Shown in pieces: positions 63,551 to 64,000 of a stretch of 64,000 nt of DNA (the first letter of the stretch is position 1; every line of letters begins with the position of its first letter). The notes beneath the pieces were generated by a model. That model worked only from the letters and a program-made list of their open reading frames with translations, had not been told where the DNA came from and did no database searches. Made by a program: the position numbers and the translations under genes. This stretch comes from Apostichopus japonicus (lineage: Eukaryota > Echinodermata > Holothuroidea > Aspidochirotida > Stichopodidae): contig NC_092579.1 of the NCBI RefSeq assembly GCF_037975245.1, positions 20,094,666-20,158,665 of the forward strand. The letters run 5' to 3'.

Positions 63551-63917
63551 GTGGCGTAGGAAGGTACTTTTGAGTGGGGGGGCTGAAGACTGATGGCCGA
63601 CCTGGGGAGGGGTCTAAGGGGAGGGGGTGTCCCCCTCCCCTTTGGAATTTTTTGCATTTCCAGGTGGCCTCAGATGCGATTTGGTGCAATATAGCACACT
63701 TCAACACCCACTCCATTTTGTAAACTTAATTTTGTATTTTCACCTGGCCTTAGATGCAATTTGGTGCTCCAAATGAGGTTTTTTTTCTCATTTGGAAATG
63801 AAAAAGGGGTTTTCTGACTTGCGAAGCGGGGGGCGGAATGATACTTCCGCCCCTCCACATTTTTCACTGGGGGGGCTGGCGCCCCCCCCCCCAGCCCCCC
63901 CGGTTCCTACGCCCTTG
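63551..63917. mobile_element. Short transposon with GGCGTAGGAA ends and 9-bp target duplication
   Basis: Ends GTGGCGTAGGAA and TTCCTACGCCC are inverted. Flanks carry CAGTATTCA at 63542-63550 and 63918-63926. G/C-runs lie just inside the ends, as in the element at 38590-38990, and an internal CAGGTGGCCT(C/T)AGATGC block is repeated. Same family type; non-autonomous. The minus-strand open frames over it are artefacts of its composition. Confidence 0.8.
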
Positions 63918-64000
63918 CAGTATTCATCTCTGACAGATGGAATATCACCAGAAAGGATATCTATAGTGTACATAACTTAATGTACAGTTTTCGCTGACTC

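Larger units (their letters stand above)
62050..64000. other. Region upstream of the fucosyltransferase to the window end
   Basis: No exon recognised. Should include the fucosyltransferase promoter, but no clear TATA box is near its start. Has C-runs (62965-62982), a G-run (63052-63069), a degenerate 23-bp repeat and a short transposon, listed separately. Confidence 0.6.

Noticed and set aside
63475-63973. Several Pro/Gly-rich minus- and plus-strand open frames
   Set aside because: Products of the G/C-runs inside the short transposon at 63551-63917 and of the neighbouring 23-bp repeat.

Overview
The window is eukaryotic genomic DNA, AT-rich and intron-rich. Its spliced genes have GT/AG introns from under 1 kb to about 11 kb. 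It also holds tRNA-derived SINEs, a LINE remnant, foldback elements and many minisatellites. The gene set (G-protein alpha, synaptogyrin, ZNF598, GT10 fucosyltransferase) fits an invertebrate deuterostome, and I favour a marine echinoderm. That placement is an inference from gene flavour and repeat content; no marker fixes the species.

Layout. 1-6639 holds no exon I can support. 6640-10869 (+) carries six consecutive exons of a heterotrimeric G-protein alpha subunit. Its 5' exons, including the P-loop, are missing from the window, and its last codons run into a 94-bp minisatellite. 11.4-20.4 kb is intergenic with foldback elements and tandem duplications. 20460-37433 (-) is a complete four-exon synaptogyrin gene (232 aa) with a tandemly duplicated terminal exon; its 10.8-kb first intron hosts a 2.75-kb DNA transposon with perfect 20-bp inverted ends. 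37434-41344 is a divergent intergenic region with two short transposons. 41345-50127 (+) is a complete six-exon ZNF598 gene (816 aa), the E3 ligase that senses collided ribosomes. 53292-57233 (-) is a two-exon gene for an unrecognised 938-aa tail-anchored protein with an acidic block, a proline-rich block and an RVxF-type PP1 docking motif. 60595-62049 (-) is an intronless GT10 (alpha-1,3-type) fucosyltransferase of 484 aa. The last 2 kb contain a degenerate 23-bp repeat and a short transposon with a 9-bp target duplication.

The five genes serve unrelated jobs (signalling, synaptic vesicle membrane, translation quality control, unknown membrane protein, Golgi glycosylation). Nothing suggests an operon or functional cluster. 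The most novel material is the alternative synaptogyrin terminal exon, the transposon with eight copies of a 14-bp motif, the unrecognised tail-anchored protein, and the fucosyltransferase with an altered donor-binding motif.
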